The position numbers and the translations under genes were made by a program. From Amylostereum areolatum (Eukaryota; Basidiomycota; Agaricomycetes; Russulales; Stereaceae), in contig SAXG01000102.1 in the NCBI GenBank assembly GCA_012932865.1, positions 48,814 to 112,813 on the forward strand: a DNA stretch of 64,000 nt, written 5' to 3'. Below the pieces are notes generated by a model that saw only the letters and a program-made list of their open reading frames with translations, ran no database searches and was not told where the DNA came from. Positions within the stretch are counted from its first letter, which is position 1, and each line of letters starts with the position of its first letter. Of this stretch, positions 35,131-45,615 are shown piece by piece.

Positions 35131-35560
35131 AAGTAGCCGCGTGAGTGAGTCAGCTATCCCACGGTTAAATGGCTTTAGGGCAGGCTTGATTTAGCCTTCG
35201 AGCAAATCCCGAGGCGCGCGCGGCAAGGTGCGAGAAGTTGCCGAGTTTACCGGAGTTTCCTTAACCGGCCAAACCACGGAAGAAGCTAACTGTCTATCAA
35301 TTGTCATCAAACTCTCCAACTCAATGTGTCAAGTTGCTGATGAACTGGAACAATATGGAATCGGCTGTGCGAGGCTGTGCAGAGCATGTGATTCTTACTG
35401 TACGCTTTCACATGAAAGCTGTGGTGGATGACTGAGCGCACTCTTGGTGCTGATTAATTATGCTACACTATGGCACCACTTTCTTACGGCTTTTATGATT
35501 GGCTCTTATGGCACAGCGGTTTGGGTATATAAGGCTCTCGTATTTCGTCCTGCCTCCTCA

Positions 35561-35717
35561 CTCGAAGTATCCCCTCGACTGAGGTGAGCAATCCTTTATA
35601 CCTTCTACTTATTACTCTCTGGCTTACATACCTTACTATAGCGTCTCACTGACTTGGATAAGGTATAATACTACTCGAAGTATCCCTTCGACTGAGCGTC
35701 TCACTGACTTGGATAAG
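35561..35717 (+). repeat. Internal duplication near the copia LTR 3' end
   Basis: ctcgaagtatccc(c/t)tcgactgag occurs at 35561 and 35674, and gcgtctcactgacttggata occurs at 35641 and 35696. This partial tandem duplication lies between the TATA box and the LTR end, in the presumed R/U5 region. It would lengthen the leader of the transcript. Confidence 0.7.
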
Positions 35718-35728
35718 TCTGTTCAACA

Positions 35729-35740
35729 GGTTATGGGCCC
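35729..35740 (+). promoter_or_regulatory. Copia primer-binding site, half-tRNA-Met type
   Basis: ggttatgggccc follows directly after the LTR terminus caaca. It is complementary to the anticodon stem-loop of initiator tRNA-Met, and is the same 12 nt that follows the 5' LTR in the Drosophila copia element, where a cleaved tRNA half primes reverse transcription. Confidence 0.8.
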
Positions 35741-36478
35741 TGGCCTATCTATCTAGCCCTCAAGTCGTACAAAGTTCTTCAAAGGCAAGTAACATTCATT
35801 TGTCCCACTCGCTCCCCAATTTGCTTGGCCCCGGGCCTTGCATTGTGTCCTCACCCTGAAGGGGTAACGCGAGCGCGGCGAGGGAGCCCTGAAGCGGGCA
35901 GAAGCCGTTGCGAGTCCTCTTGTCCTCCGTCCCTCTGCGCGCTATGATACAGTTTGGCCCATTAGGGGCATGGACTTTTACTTACCCAGGTTGCGTGTGG
36001 GCGTTTCGTTCCCAGCCACCCTGAAGACGTCTTAGGACGTGTAGTATCGTAGCACCCTGAAACCAAGTGACCTCACTTGAGGAAGCTGGCAGGAAGGGCC
36101 TCTGGCGACGCTCGTGTCGTCGCTAAGCCAGTACATAATTACTATACTTAGGTAATTAGGCAAGCGCTAGAGGAGCCTAGCGTGATGCTATAGGTGCTTG
36201 TGAACGGTTGGCTGGTGCCCTTAAGTGCGGACCGGTTTAGGTGTCCCAATCCAGAGGGAGGTAGTCAATCCACCCTGGAGCACCTGTTACAACTGCGCAT
36301 CACATACTATAACTGTTCATACAAGTACTATAGGCGCGCATGGACGTCGAGGCAGAGCAGGAACCTTTGGGTTTCTGGTTTAGAGTACAGACACAGGGGA
36401 GGGTTGCTGCCTCTTTGCGACTTTGGGGATCTGGGTCTGACCGCTCCTCAACCCAGATTATCGCCACCAAGACTTATC

Positions 36479-38033
36479 ATGTCTTCAAACTCGCTCCCTT
36501 CCAGCTTCGTCAAACTCGATGCGACGAACTGGAAATCCTGGTCGTGCAACATGCAGGACCTGCTGCAGAGCAGGAAACTGTGGCGCGTCGTCAATGGCCA
36601 GAAGCCTCGTCCCTCGACGAGCACAGAGATCACTGGCTTCGAGAAGAAGAAGAAGGATGCGGAAGCCAAGGGTGAACTTACCATCCAAATTACATTGGCG
36701 CCCAAGTTAGAACTCTCCACTCTCTCTGGCAAAGACTACAATGAAGTCAGAGGAGACTGGGAAGATGATGATGATGCAGCCTTCGGTCTTCTCAAACTCG
36801 CTTGTGTCACTGCTGTGCGCAGCAAGATAGAGTACTGCACATCGTCCTATGGCGCCTGGGAGGTCCTGGAGGGGATCTACTCCAGACCTGGCATCATGAC
36901 CGCATTCACCAGCTTCGATCTCTACCAAAAACATCGCCTCTCCGAGTCGGAGCCCCTTCGTCCTCAAATCGACAAGATGACGGAGGAGTACAATATCCTA
37001 GGTGATAATGGTCTCGGACTATCTGACATGTTCCACGCCTTCGTCATCCTCAAGGCTCTCCCTGACTCCTTCCAGGAGTTAGTTCCTGTCATCCTCAACT
37101 CCTTCCCTGACATCACCAAGGCGAATTCTGAAGACATCTTCATTCGCATCATCGAGGAGGAGTCTCGTCACAAGGGTAAAGTCGCTACCCTTGCGTTCTC
37201 CAAGGCAGGAGGAAAAGGAAAGGGAGGAGGATTCTCATCGTCGTCATCTGCGCAGAAGAAAAACAACAAGGACCTCAAATGTTACTACTGCGACAAGCCT
37301 GGCCACAAAAGGGCTGAATGTCACAAGCGCAAGAAGGATGAGGAAGAGGCGAAGAAGAAAGGTGGAGGGGGCGGCGGCGGGGGACCTACTGTAAATACCT
37401 TGCAGGCGTCTTTGTCTTCGGACGCCAATGACATGAAGGTTTCCTGGTATATCGCCCCTGGGCACACCCGTTGGATGTTGGATTCTGGCTGTTCACAACA
37501 TGTAACCCCGCACCGAGGCGATTTCGAGTCGTACACACCATTAAAGGACTCGTGTCCAATAACACTCGGAAATGGCGGCCAGATGACCTATATAGGCGTT
37601 GGCACGGTGCGCGCGGTCTCTGTTGTTGAAGGGAAACAAATGGAGGTTACCCTGAACAAGGTCCTCCATGCCCCTCTCGCTATGCACCAGTTCATTTCGG
37701 TCGGCATGCTTGAGGAACGGGGTTTCACCATCAAACTCCGTGGGTCTGGCAGACGCACCATTTCAAAGGGAGACACTACTGTGGGGCACGTCACAAAGCA
37801 GGAAAATGTATACTGGATCACGTTACACCCTGCGCCCACAGTAATGGTCAACTCGGCGAAAGCGGAAAAGGTCAAAATGACTACGGCGGACATTATGCAC
37901 CAACATTTTGGACACGTCTCTCATGGTACACTCACAAAGTTAACACCAGACGTTGTCAAAGGAGTGCACGTTGACCTAGCATCTCGTCCCTCTGATCACT
38001 GCCATGGTTGTCAGATGGGAAAGTCAACACATC
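36479..38033 (+). CDS. Copia gag-protease-preintegrase (interrupted polyprotein)
   Basis: The ATG at 36479 gives MSSNSLPSSFVKLDATNWKS. Gag of the UBN2/retrotran type runs through FDLYQKHRLSESEPLRPQID. A CCHC knuckle CYYCDKPGHKRAECHK starts near residue 268. The aspartic protease motif WMLDSGCSQHVTP has its Asp at residue 335. The GAG-preintegrase region is MHQHFGHVSHGTLTKLTPDV, ending in HCHGCQMGKST. The frame then enters the gypsy LTR at 38034. It resumes at 45128 with RQTFLVSEKRATRVLGKIH. The 5' portion has no internal stop. Confidence 0.88.
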
Positions 38034-38453
38034 TGTCAGAAACGCAGTTTATGAGACCGATGAACCGCCTAAGCCGCGACAATGGGAGGAGCGAGAAGAA
38101 AATAGATTCGAGAGTGCCGGGGTCTAGGGTAGTGCAACGTGCGCTACAGTACCGTACAACGAGATGGACAGTCTGAGGAAAAGGGAAAAGGGATACTGTC
38201 CTTATATACAAGTGGGAACGATGGTGCGATGCGATGCAATAGTGGTGCGAGCGGGGGGAACAATAAGAAAGGAGTCATGGGGAGGAGGACGGAAGTCCGG
38301 AGCAATGATGTCATAGATAAGGATGCGGAACACCGTTCGGAAGTCCGGGCAATGACGTCGTTGGAGCATGTGATGCGAAGGAAAGTCATGTGCCATGATG
38401 CGTTGCGTGTACAAGGTCTGCAAACGAAGAAAGAAATGGAGCGATCCGTGACA
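38034..38453 (-). repeat. 3' LTR of left gypsy copy
   Basis: 420 bp ending TGTCA/TGACA. It differs from the 5' LTR at 44708-45127 at about 18 positions, clustered in the U3 half. Compared with the right copy's 3' LTR it differs at about three sites, two of them CpG transitions (cgtg to catg, gtcg to gttg). Confidence 0.92.
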
Positions 38454-41400
38454 TTACCCCCCCTTTAAGACGTGCTTTCGCCTGGAGCGCGATGTCATCT
38501 GCAAGGGTGGATGTGAGAAAATCGTCAAAGGAGATGCCGAGGGAATGCACAGGGCGGGGCGCATTTGGATGGCGCTTGTGGAAAGCGTCAATCATGTCGG
38601 TAACCTTTGAGAGCGACGAACGCGGGAGCCAGGTGTTTTCGGAGTCGGGATAGCCGGCCCACTTGACGAGGTACTGAATGCCTTTCTTGTTACGAGTTGG
38701 TTTAGAGTCGACAATGTCTTCAACGTCGTATTCTTCTTCATCGTCAATGAGGTCTGGTGGCGGCTGTTCATAATTTGGCCCGTGAGCGGCTGTCTCCTTG
38801 TACGCGGTGAGCAGCGAGGCATGGAAGACTGGATGGATTTGCCACGTCTTCGGCAGCTTCAAGCGGTAGTTGACTGGGCTGATGACGTCAATGATCTCGA
38901 AGGGTCCAAATCGTTTGGCAGCAAGCTTAGCTTTCGGTCTCGTCGTCTTCAGATTTTTGCCTTCTAGCCATACTTTGTCTCCGACGGCAAACTGCGTTGA
39001 TTCGCTGACCGTGTCACCATTGTAGTGCTTCATTAAGTCCGATGCGAGGGCAAGGCTGGCTTTGATCTCTTGTCGGACTTCTTCAAGTTGACGGAGGCGT
39101 TCTTCAACTGCAGGGACCTTTGAGGACGGGTTTACGGATGGGTACATCTTGGGGAGGAAGCCGTAGAGGACTTCAAAGGGAGCCTTTCCAGTAGCTGCAT
39201 GGGTGCGAGAGTTGTGAGAAAACTCGAAGAAGGGCAACCACTTCACCCAGTCGTCTTGACGGTAGTTGCAGAATACTCGCAGAAACTGCTCGAGATTCTG
39301 GTTCTCACGTTCGGTTTGGCCGTCTGTCTGTGGGTGATACGCTGTGCTGAGGGCGGACTTGATCCCGAGCTTCTCGTTGAGTGTACGCATCACCTGTCCA
39401 GCAAATTGGGGTCCATGATCCGAGATGATCTTGTCTGCTAAGCCGTAGTGTCGGTATACCTTATCGAAGAGAATGTCGGCCGTGCCATCGCTGGTGATCT
39501 TCGTTGTACATGGGGTGGTAACCACCATCTTGGTGAGGCGATCGACCACGACATTGACGGCGTTATAGCCTTCGCAGTCAGGGAGTTCGACAATGAAGTC
39601 GGTGGAGATGACCCCAAATGGTCGATCGGGTACTTCGTTTGGGATCATGTCGACGTGGGGTCGGCTGCTCTGTGTCTTTGTCGACTGGCAGGTTGCGCAT
39701 CCTGCTACAAAGTCGCGGACAAAGACAGACATGCCAGGCCACCAATATTCACGACTCACAAGCTCGTAAGTCTTGAAGCGACCGGGGTGTCCAGCCAGGG
39801 GCGATTCATGGTACATTTTGACAATGTCGCGTCGCAACTCGTCATCTGCAGGGACATATACCTTTCCTCTAAACAGGACCAGGCCTTCTTCGTAGTTCCA
39901 CTCTTGAAGGTTCTTGACGAGTGTACGTGGTCCGTTTCGTAAGATGGCGTCCAGGGCTTGAACGACCTCGATGTCCTTGGTTTTGCAGTCGCGGATACGT
40001 CGTTGGAGTTCGACATCACCGAGGGAGGTTACTGCTCCTGGCCTTGTTGCGCGTACTTGGAAGTACTTGGGGTCAAGCAAGACGCGCTCCTTGTTGTCGT
40101 TTTCAACACCATCCTTGTGATTGGGTCGTCGAGACATTGGGTCCGGGCGGTGGGAAATTCCTGGTTTATGAACGAGCGAGAAGTCAAATTGAGTGAGGAA
40201 TAGAGCCCAACGTGCCTGTCGGCGGCTCAGCTTCTGTGCCGTCTTGAAGTGCTCCAGGTTCTTGTGATCTGTCCAGATTTCGACGGTGTCGGGGGCGCCT
40301 TTGAGGTAGTGGCGCCAGGCTTCAAGCGCACGGATGATCGCAAGCAGCTCCTTGTCGTAGATGTCGTAGTTCCGTTCCGGTTCCGATAGGGCCTTGGACA
40401 GATACGCCACTGGATGCCAGTGACCGTCGTCACCTTTCTGCGAGAGTATACCTCCAGTAGCAAAGTCCAAGGCATCGACTTCAATGAGGTAAGGCTTCTT
40501 TGGGTCAGGCATGGCCAAGACGGGGGAGGAAGTAAACGCAGCTTTCAGTGCGTCAAACGCAGTTTGGCAGTCCGTCGACCAGTCCCATGTACAGTCCTTC
40601 TTTGTCAGGTCAAATAGGGGTCGTGCAACCTTGGAGAAATCCTTGATGAAACGTCGGTAGAAGTTGCCAAAGCCGAGGAAGGATTGCACATCTTTGACCG
40701 TTCGTGGTGTCGGCCAGTCCTGAATACCTGCCACCTTGACGGGGTCCATAGCAATCTTATCATGCGAGATGATGAGTCCGAGGGATTCAACGGAGTCTTG
40801 CTCAAAGACACATTTCTCCGGTTTGAGGAAAAGGTCGTTGTCTTGCAAACGTTGCAGAACCTGCCGCACTATGGCACGGTGTTCGTCCATGGTGCGAGTG
40901 AACACCAAGATGTCGTCTATGTAGATGATGACCTTGCCCGAGTCGATGAGATCCTTGAACAGTTCATTCATCATTGCCTGAAACGTCGCAGGGGAGTTCA
41001 TAAGCCCGAAAAACATCACCGTGGGTTTGAAGAGACCGCGATTCGTCTTGAACGCAGCCTTCCACTCGTCGCCTTCTTTGATGCGGACATTGTTGTAGCC
41101 CCAGCGAACATCCATCTTGGAGAAGATCTTTGCACCTTTGAGACGGTCGACAATTTCAGAGATCAGTGGCAAGGGGTATTCATTCTTGACAGTGCCCTTG
41201 TTTAATTCTCGATAGTCCTGTACGGGACGCAGCTTTCCATCCTTTTTCTTCACAAAGAAGAACGGACTCACCTGAGGTGACTTCGATGGGCGGATATAGC
41301 CCTTCTTCAGGTGGTCGTCGAGGAAGGTGTCGAGTTCGATCTGCTCGGAAGGTGAGAGGGGGTAGATCTTGCACGGTTTGGGTTCAAAGCCGTCTTTCAT

Positions 41401-42477
41401 GTCGATAGCATGGTCCCATGGCCGTCGGTCAGGAAGTCGCTCGGAGGTTTTCTTGTCGAATATAGGCGCAAAGTCGCGGTACGGCGGGGGGACTAAGTCT
41501 TCAAAGGTTTGCGGGCGTGCGTTCTCTTTTGAATGCTCTGCAAGCTCTTGCGCTTTTGTAAAGCCCACGCGGATGGGTAACACATCTGGATTAGGACCAT
41601 CGGTTTCAGGGAGGATTCCGGCGCGGTGTAGTCCATTGATCTCCCAGTCTCGGAATACCATGGGCCGCTCGTCGTCGTCTTCAGTGAAGAGTCGTGCGGG
41701 TAGAGGGGAGCGATGGACCGTGCGGACGCGAACACCTTTGACTCTGCGTGCAGGAATAACATAAGTGGGGACTGGGGTCCAGGACACATATGTCAGCTCT
41801 GGGAAGGGATCGTCCACGACGAGAGGTGTCCTCGGGGTTTTACCTGCTTCAACCTTACGCTGTGATTGGACCGATGATGGTTTCCGTGGCTTGGTTGCGA
41901 GGTTCGTCACAGGAGGTTTGGACAGAGTGCACGAGGGAGGGCAGCGGAGCATGTCAACACGGTCTCGTTGCCAGTCTATGGTGGGATTGTGCTCGTCGAG
42001 CCAGTCTGTTCCAAGGATCATGTCATGATCGCCGATGTCGGTGATGAAGAACTCAGCTTCTTCCTCATGGTACGCCTTTGAATCTTGCGAGTATATCCGG
42101 ATCCGCTGGGTCGTTGTGTCGCGTACCCAGCCCATGACGTTCTCGGTGCCATCCACATTACGCACGGGGAACGGGTTTTCTAGTTTTCTTGTGGTGAGCT
42201 TCTTGCATTCAACGAAGCTTCGGTTCAGGATGATTCCTTCTGCGCCGCTATCAAGCAGCGCATCTGCGTCGATTTCTCTTTTGGTAACTCGTCCGATCAG
42301 CTTGACTTTGAGCGTGATCGATGGTGTTTGCCTGTTCTTGGTGACAGTAGACAGATACAAACACGGGGGATACGATTGCTCACAGGTATGCATGGATGAT
42401 AATACAGCGAAACGATTCGACGATGATACCAAAAGTCCTTTGCCTCCACCAGACGATGCGACTGGGGGGTGTTTCAA
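38386..42477 (-). CDS. pol: Gypsy pol: protease, RT, RNase H, integrase, chromodomain (left copy)
   Basis: Mirror image of the right-arm pol, with an identical protein. It is expressed presumably by -1 shift from gag at the end of gag (about 42477). Motifs in order: protease ALLDSGAEGIIL; RT FFVKKKDGKLRPVQDYRELN and YIDDILVF; RNase H region HPVAYLSKALSEPERNYDIY followed by DKELLAIIRALEAW; integrase zinc finger H-H-C-C (ending CATCQSTK); catalytic core with STDFIVELPDC and HGPQFAG; and a terminal chromodomain YDVEDIVDS...YLVKWAGYPDSENTWLP. The chromodomain implies integration steered to marked chromatin. Confidence 0.92.
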   Translation of the reverse strand: MKHPPVASSGGGKGLLVSSSNRFAVLSSMHTCEQSYPPCLYLSTVTKNRQTPSITLKVKLIGRVTKREIDADALLDSGAEGIILNRSFVECKKLTTRKLENPFPVRNVDGTENVMGWVRDTTTQRIRIYSQDSKAYHEEEAEFFITDIGDHDMILGTDWLDEHNPTIDWQRDRVDMLRCPPSCTLSKPPVTNLATKPRKPSSVQSQRKVEAGKTPRTPLVVDDPFPELTYVSWTPVPTYVIPARRVKGVRVRTVHRSPLPARLFTEDDDERPMVFRDWEINGLHRAGILPETDGPNPDVLPIRVGFTKAQELAEHSKENARPQTFEDLVPPPYRDFAPIFDKKTSERLPDRRPWDHAIDMKDGFEPKPCKIYPLSPSEQIELDTFLDDHLKKGYIRPSKSPQVSPFFFVKKKDGKLRPVQDYRELNKGTVKNEYPLPLISEIVDRLKGAKIFSKMDVRWGYNNVRIKEGDEWKAAFKTNRGLFKPTVMFFGLMNSPATFQAMMNELFKDLIDSGKVIIYIDDILVFTRTMDEHRAIVRQVLQRLQDNDLFLKPEKCVFEQDSVESLGLIISHDKIAMDPVKVAGIQDWPTPRTVKDVQSFLGFGNFYRRFIKDFSKVARPLFDLTKKDCTWDWSTDCQTAFDALKAAFTSSPVLAMPDPKKPYLIEVDALDFATGGILSQKGDDGHWHPVAYLSKALSEPERNYDIYDKELLAIIRALEAWRHYLKGAPDTVEIWTDHKNLEHFKTAQKLSRRQARWALFLTQFDFSLVHKPGISHRPDPMSRRPNHKDGVENDNKERVLLDPKYFQVRATRPGAVTSLGDVELQRRIRDCKTKDIEVVQALDAILRNGPRTLVKNLQEWNYEEGLVLFRGKVYVPADDELRRDIVKMYHESPLAGHPGRFKTYELVSREYWWPGMSVFVRDFVAGCATCQSTKTQSSRPHVDMIPNEVPDRPFGVISTDFIVELPDCEGYNAVNVVVDRLTKMVVTTPCTTKITSDGTADILFDKVYRHYGLADKIISDHGPQFAGQVMRTLNEKLGIKSALSTAYHPQTDGQTERENQNLEQFLRVFCNYRQDDWVKWLPFFEFSHNSRTHAATGKAPFEVLYGFLPKMYPSVNPSSKVPAVEERLRQLEEVRQEIKASLALASDLMKHYNGDTVSESTQFAVGDKVWLEGKNLKTTRPKAKLAAKRFGPFEIIDVISPVNYRLKLPKTWQIHPVFHASLLTAYKETAAHGPNYEQPPPDLIDDEEEYDVEDIVDSKPTRNKKGIQYLVKWAGYPDSENTWLPRSSLSKVTDMIDAFHKRHPNAPRPVHSLGISFDDFLTSTLADDIALQAKARLKGGVMSRIAPFLSSFADLVHATHHGT

Positions 42478-44084
42478 AAATCCTGCGATTCCAGGATGTC
42501 CTTCAACAGCGCTACTGCCTGCTCCTTGCCTTCCGCGTCCAGATCCTTCAGCTGGCGAGTGATCGCCGCGATGGTTTTGGATGGGTCGGGAGCTGCTTTC
42601 GCAGTGGACGGAGCCATGTTCGTCGGCAGGGGAGGGGCCTTGGACCCAGTCTCTACTGCGCCCACCCGTCGCGCGCTCGAGTCGCGGTTGGGGCAGTCGC
42701 GAGAGACGTGACCGGCTTGTCGACACATGAAGCACTTGCCTTCGCGCATCATCTTTGCGCGCTCGTCGTCCGTCAGCTTTGCAGGGTGGGTCGAGGTGTT
42801 GGTGAAGGCGCCGACTCGGCGCGACGAGGAGTCGTTGGTCGAACCGTTCGAGGTGAGCGCGACAGCCCCCTTGGACTGACTGCTCTTCCTCTCCGGGTTC
42901 TCTTCGAGCCACTGGTGGTTGATGCGGCGGGCGCGCTCCTTCCACTCCGTGAGCTTGGTGGGGAACGGGTACGACCGGGCCACCTGCTTGCCGAGGTCAC
43001 GCTGAAGTCCCTTCTTGAAAAAGTGGATTAGCGCCTCGTCGTCGTACGCTGACATGGTTGCCAGCATCTCAAACTCGGTGATAAAGTCAGTGACGTCCCG
43101 GGTGGTCATTGCGAGCTCGTTGATCTTACGCTGAGCCTCTATCTTCGGATCGACGGGCACGAAGTCTTTGCCAAACCTCTCGAAGAGCTCTTTGTAGGAG
43201 CTATAGTGGAGTGTGGGGGGCGTGGGGTCGAGGGTGTCGGCGTCTTCCTTCTCGTCTTCGTCGGCGAAGAGTTCCATGCGGCGATGCGTGGCCCAGGCTT
43301 TCGCCGTGTCGTCCTCCATCAGGCTGAGGAGGAGCATCATCTTGGCGTCATCTGTGGCATAAACATCCTTGTTAACGCGCAGGAACATGCGGAGCTCGAG
43401 GGAGAACCGGAGGGTGTCGCGTCTATCGCCTTTGAATGGCTTTGGCTTGGGGCCGATCTCCCGCTTGGAGACGGCAGGTTTGGATTCGGCATCGGACATC
43501 TTGTCGAAGGGGAGGGGGACGGTGAGGGATTGGGCGAGTTCTTGATCAAGGCGGCGTAGAGTTTCTCGTCGGCGTTCTTCTGCTTCTTCAACTTCGTCCT
43601 CAACTTGTTTTGCGACAAGGAAGTCGGCGGGGGTGAGGAATTGCTGGTTATGATGCCACGACCAGTGATCTTGGACGGGACTGAACGAAGTGGGCTGCCA
43701 CTCAACTACTGATCGTCCTGGGGTTCCGTTCTTGTTCCGTCTATAGGCGTACCACTTCCCAGTTGTGTCGTTGTGGTTGATCCCTTCTGGGACTTCGATT
43801 ACAGTGCGTCGACGGGGTGGGGGCGAGTTGGTCGGAGGGGGGTTCAGGAAGCACTGTAGGACGTCCGCAGCGGTGGCAAAATCCGATTCTTCGACGTAGG
43901 GTTGTTCGTCGCGGCCGTCGAAGTACCAGTCTCGACGTTGCCGGTTTGGTTTGTCGTGCAGCCAACGTACGGATTCCTTAGTCTGCTGCGAGGTGAGGAT
44001 ATAGTATTCTTCGGGACAGTAGTCTCGAAAAACGCCTGGGGGGAGGTTCGGAGTGGGGGGACGAGGGGCTGTGGAGGACGTCAT
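42474..44084 (-). CDS. gag: Gypsy gag (left copy)
   Basis: A 536-residue frame starting MTSSTAPRPPTPNLPPGVFR. A capsid-like Ty3 gag region (KPFKGDRRDTLRFSLELRMF to DEALIHFFKKGLQRDLGKQV) is followed by the nucleocapsid knuckle CFMCRQAGHVSRDC. It ends ESQDF, with a TTT TGA context that is the likely -1 frameshift point into pol. It differs from the right copy by Thr for Ala in KL(T/A)EWKERARR, a CpG-type G to A change. Confidence 0.92.
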   Translation of the reverse strand: MTSSTAPRPPTPNLPPGVFRDYCPEEYYILTSQQTKESVRWLHDKPNRQRRDWYFDGRDEQPYVEESDFATAADVLQCFLNPPPTNSPPPRRRTVIEVPEGINHNDTTGKWYAYRRNKNGTPGRSVVEWQPTSFSPVQDHWSWHHNQQFLTPADFLVAKQVEDEVEEAEERRRETLRRLDQELAQSLTVPLPFDKMSDAESKPAVSKREIGPKPKPFKGDRRDTLRFSLELRMFLRVNKDVYATDDAKMMLLLSLMEDDTAKAWATHRRMELFADEDEKEDADTLDPTPPTLHYSSYKELFERFGKDFVPVDPKIEAQRKINELAMTTRDVTDFITEFEMLATMSAYDDEALIHFFKKGLQRDLGKQVARSYPFPTKLTEWKERARRINHQWLEENPERKSSQSKGAVALTSNGSTNDSSSRRVGAFTNTSTHPAKLTDDERAKMMREGKCFMCRQAGHVSRDCPNRDSSARRVGAVETGSKAPPLPTNMAPSTAKAAPDPSKTIAAITRQLKDLDAEGKEQAVALLKDILESQDF

Positions 44085-44090
44085 GATGGT

Positions 44091-44707
44091 CTAGAAGAAG
44101 TCCGCCGCGATGGGGCGACGGCCGAGGAGTTTCTTGGTGAGGTAGCCGGCTTTTACTGCCTGGCGGATCTTATGTTTGTGGTGGCGGCGACGAAGGGTCT
44201 TACCCTTGATGGTGGGACGGAGGACTGGTGGCGGGGTGGATTCGGGGGTCCGGCGGTTAAACTGGGAGACGGAGGTGAAACTGGTTTGGAGGATCGGGTT
44301 GGGGGCGTCTTGGATGAGGTATGTGTGGTAGGTGGGGGCGTGGAGGGTGAATTCAAGGCGTTCGAGATCTACGTTGATGCACGTAGTGATCCGGACGTAT
44401 AGGGCGAGGACGACAGTACCGTGATCCTTGTGCCACCTCCACTCGAAGATGTGGAAGTTGAGGCCGTGCGCGGTCCAGGGATCTTTCTTGCAGAGGTTCT
44501 GTACGGGGACGAGGCAGTTGACGGTGACGGCGTCGGACCAAGGGTAGGGGAGTGGTGCATCGTCGCGGGGGGTGATCGGCTTTCCGTTGAACGGGAGGAA
44601 GACCGGTGCGTTCGGGAGGTCCGTGGTGGGAGTTTTTAACGTCGTAGAGACGGCAGAGGTAGATGGAGAGAGGGGTGCGAGGTAGGCGTAGGGGTAGACT
44701 GTCCAGG
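44091..44707 (-). other. ATG-less open frame upstream of gag (left copy)
   Basis: An open frame of about 206 codons runs from the LTR boundary to a TAG, in the same frame as gag and only two codons before its ATG. It contains no methionine codon. Protein-like stretches include DAVTVNCLVPVQNLCKKDPW and LNFHIFEWRWHKDHGTVVLA. See the right copy (47118-47734) for interpretation. Confidence 0.6.
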
Positions 44708-45127
44708 TGTCAGAAACGCAGTTTATGAGACCGATGAACCGCCTAAGCCGCGACAATGGGAGGAGCGAGAAGAAAATAGATTCGAGAGTGCCGGGGTCTA
44801 GGGTAGTGCAACGTGCGCTACAGTACCGTATGACGAGATGGACAGTCTGAGGAAAAGGGAAAAGGGATACTGTCCTTATATACAAGTGGGAACGATGGTG
44901 CGATGCGATGCAATAGTGGTGCGAGCGGGGGGAACAATAAGAAAGGAGTCATGGGGAGGAGGACAGAAGTCCGGAGCAATGATGTCATAGATAAGGATGC
45001 GGAACCCCACTCGGAAGTCCGGGCAATGATGTCATTGAAGCATGTGATGCAAGGGAAAGTCATGTGCCGTGACACGTCGCGTGTATGAGGTCTGCAAACG
45101 AAGAGAGAAATGGAGCGATCCGTGACA
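44708..45127 (-). repeat. 5' LTR of left gypsy copy
   Basis: 420 bp with TGTCA...TGACA ends. It contains a TATA box (mirror of 46943-46950) and the predicted transcript start motif at 44839-44848. Identical in layout to the right copy's 5' LTR at 46698-47117. Confidence 0.92.
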
Positions 45128-45615
45128 ACGTCAAACATTCCTGGTTTCAGAGAAACGCGCTACGCGGGTGTTAGGAAAGATTCATTCTGACCTAGCAGGA
45201 CCCATGCGTATAAAATCGATCCAAGGAAATACCTATATGGCTACGTTCCTCGACAATAGTTCGTCTTTTGGTGCTATCTACTATCTGAAGGCTAAAAGCG
45301 AGTTCGTGGAAGCGTTCGAGCACTTCAGAGTGTGGGCCGAAAATCAGACAGGCAAAAAGATAGAAATCTTCCACTCCGATCATGGAGGGGAGTTCACTAG
45401 TCGGGAACTCGAGGATCGGTTCAAAGAACTGGGAATAGAACATCATATGTCCGTGCCGTACACGCCACAACTCAATGGACGAGCGGAACGATTCAATCGT
45501 ACAATCCTTGAAAAGGCGATGGCTATGCTTCACCACGCTGGCCTTAGCTTAGGATTCTGGCAGTATGCAGTTGAAGCTGCTGTCCACATCTACAATCGTA
45601 CACCGACTTGGATCC
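45128..45615 (+). pseudogene. Copia integrase fragment, left side of palindrome
   Basis: Continues the copia polyprotein after the gypsy insertion: RQTFLVSEKRATRVLGKIHS, DLAGPMRIKSIQG, then the DDE core with FLDNSSSFGAIYY, FHSDHGGEFTS and PYTPQLNGRAERFNRTILEK, to IYNRTPTW. At 45615 it is joined to inverted copia sequence, so the frame ends two or three codons later. RT and RNase H are missing. Confidence 0.88.

Larger units (their letters stand above)
35500..38033 (+). mobile_element. Ty1/copia element, 5' part, interrupted by gypsy element
   Basis: The left limit is not resolved. A TATA box (tatataag, 35526-35533) lies in the 5' LTR, which ends ...ttcaaca at 35728. Immediately after is ggttatgggccc (35729-35740), the half-tRNA primer site used by Drosophila copia. 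The internal region holds the gag-pol gene from 36479. At 38033 the element is broken by a gypsy insertion and resumes at 45128. Reverse transcriptase, RNase H and the 3' LTR are absent from the window, so this copy is defective. Confidence 0.85.
38034..45127 (-). mobile_element. Ty3/gypsy chromovirus, left copy, nested in copia
   Basis: 7,094 bp with two 420 bp LTRs (TGTCA...TGACA). It is flanked by a 5 bp target duplication in copia sequence: acatc at 38029-38033 and acgtc at 45128-45132, differing by one CpG transition. Removing the element and one duplication rejoins the copia frame as GKST-RQTFLVSEK. Genes run on the minus strand: ATG-less leader frame, gag, pol with C-terminal chromodomain. 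All frames are open apart from the expected gag-pol shift, so the element looks coding-competent. Confidence 0.92.
38034..45615 (+). repeat. Left arm of a 7,582 bp inverted repeat
   Basis: Pairs with 46210-53791 on the opposite strand; left position p matches right position q with p + q = 91825. The arm holds one full gypsy element (38034-45127) plus 488 bp of copia integrase. The outer edge is exactly the gypsy LTR terminus; the inner edge is the self-complementary hexamer GGATCC at 45610-45615. The pol ORFs of the two arms encode identical 1,519-residue proteins. Gag differs at one residue (Thr here, Ala in the right arm), and the outer LTRs differ at about three positions. Confidence 0.9.
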
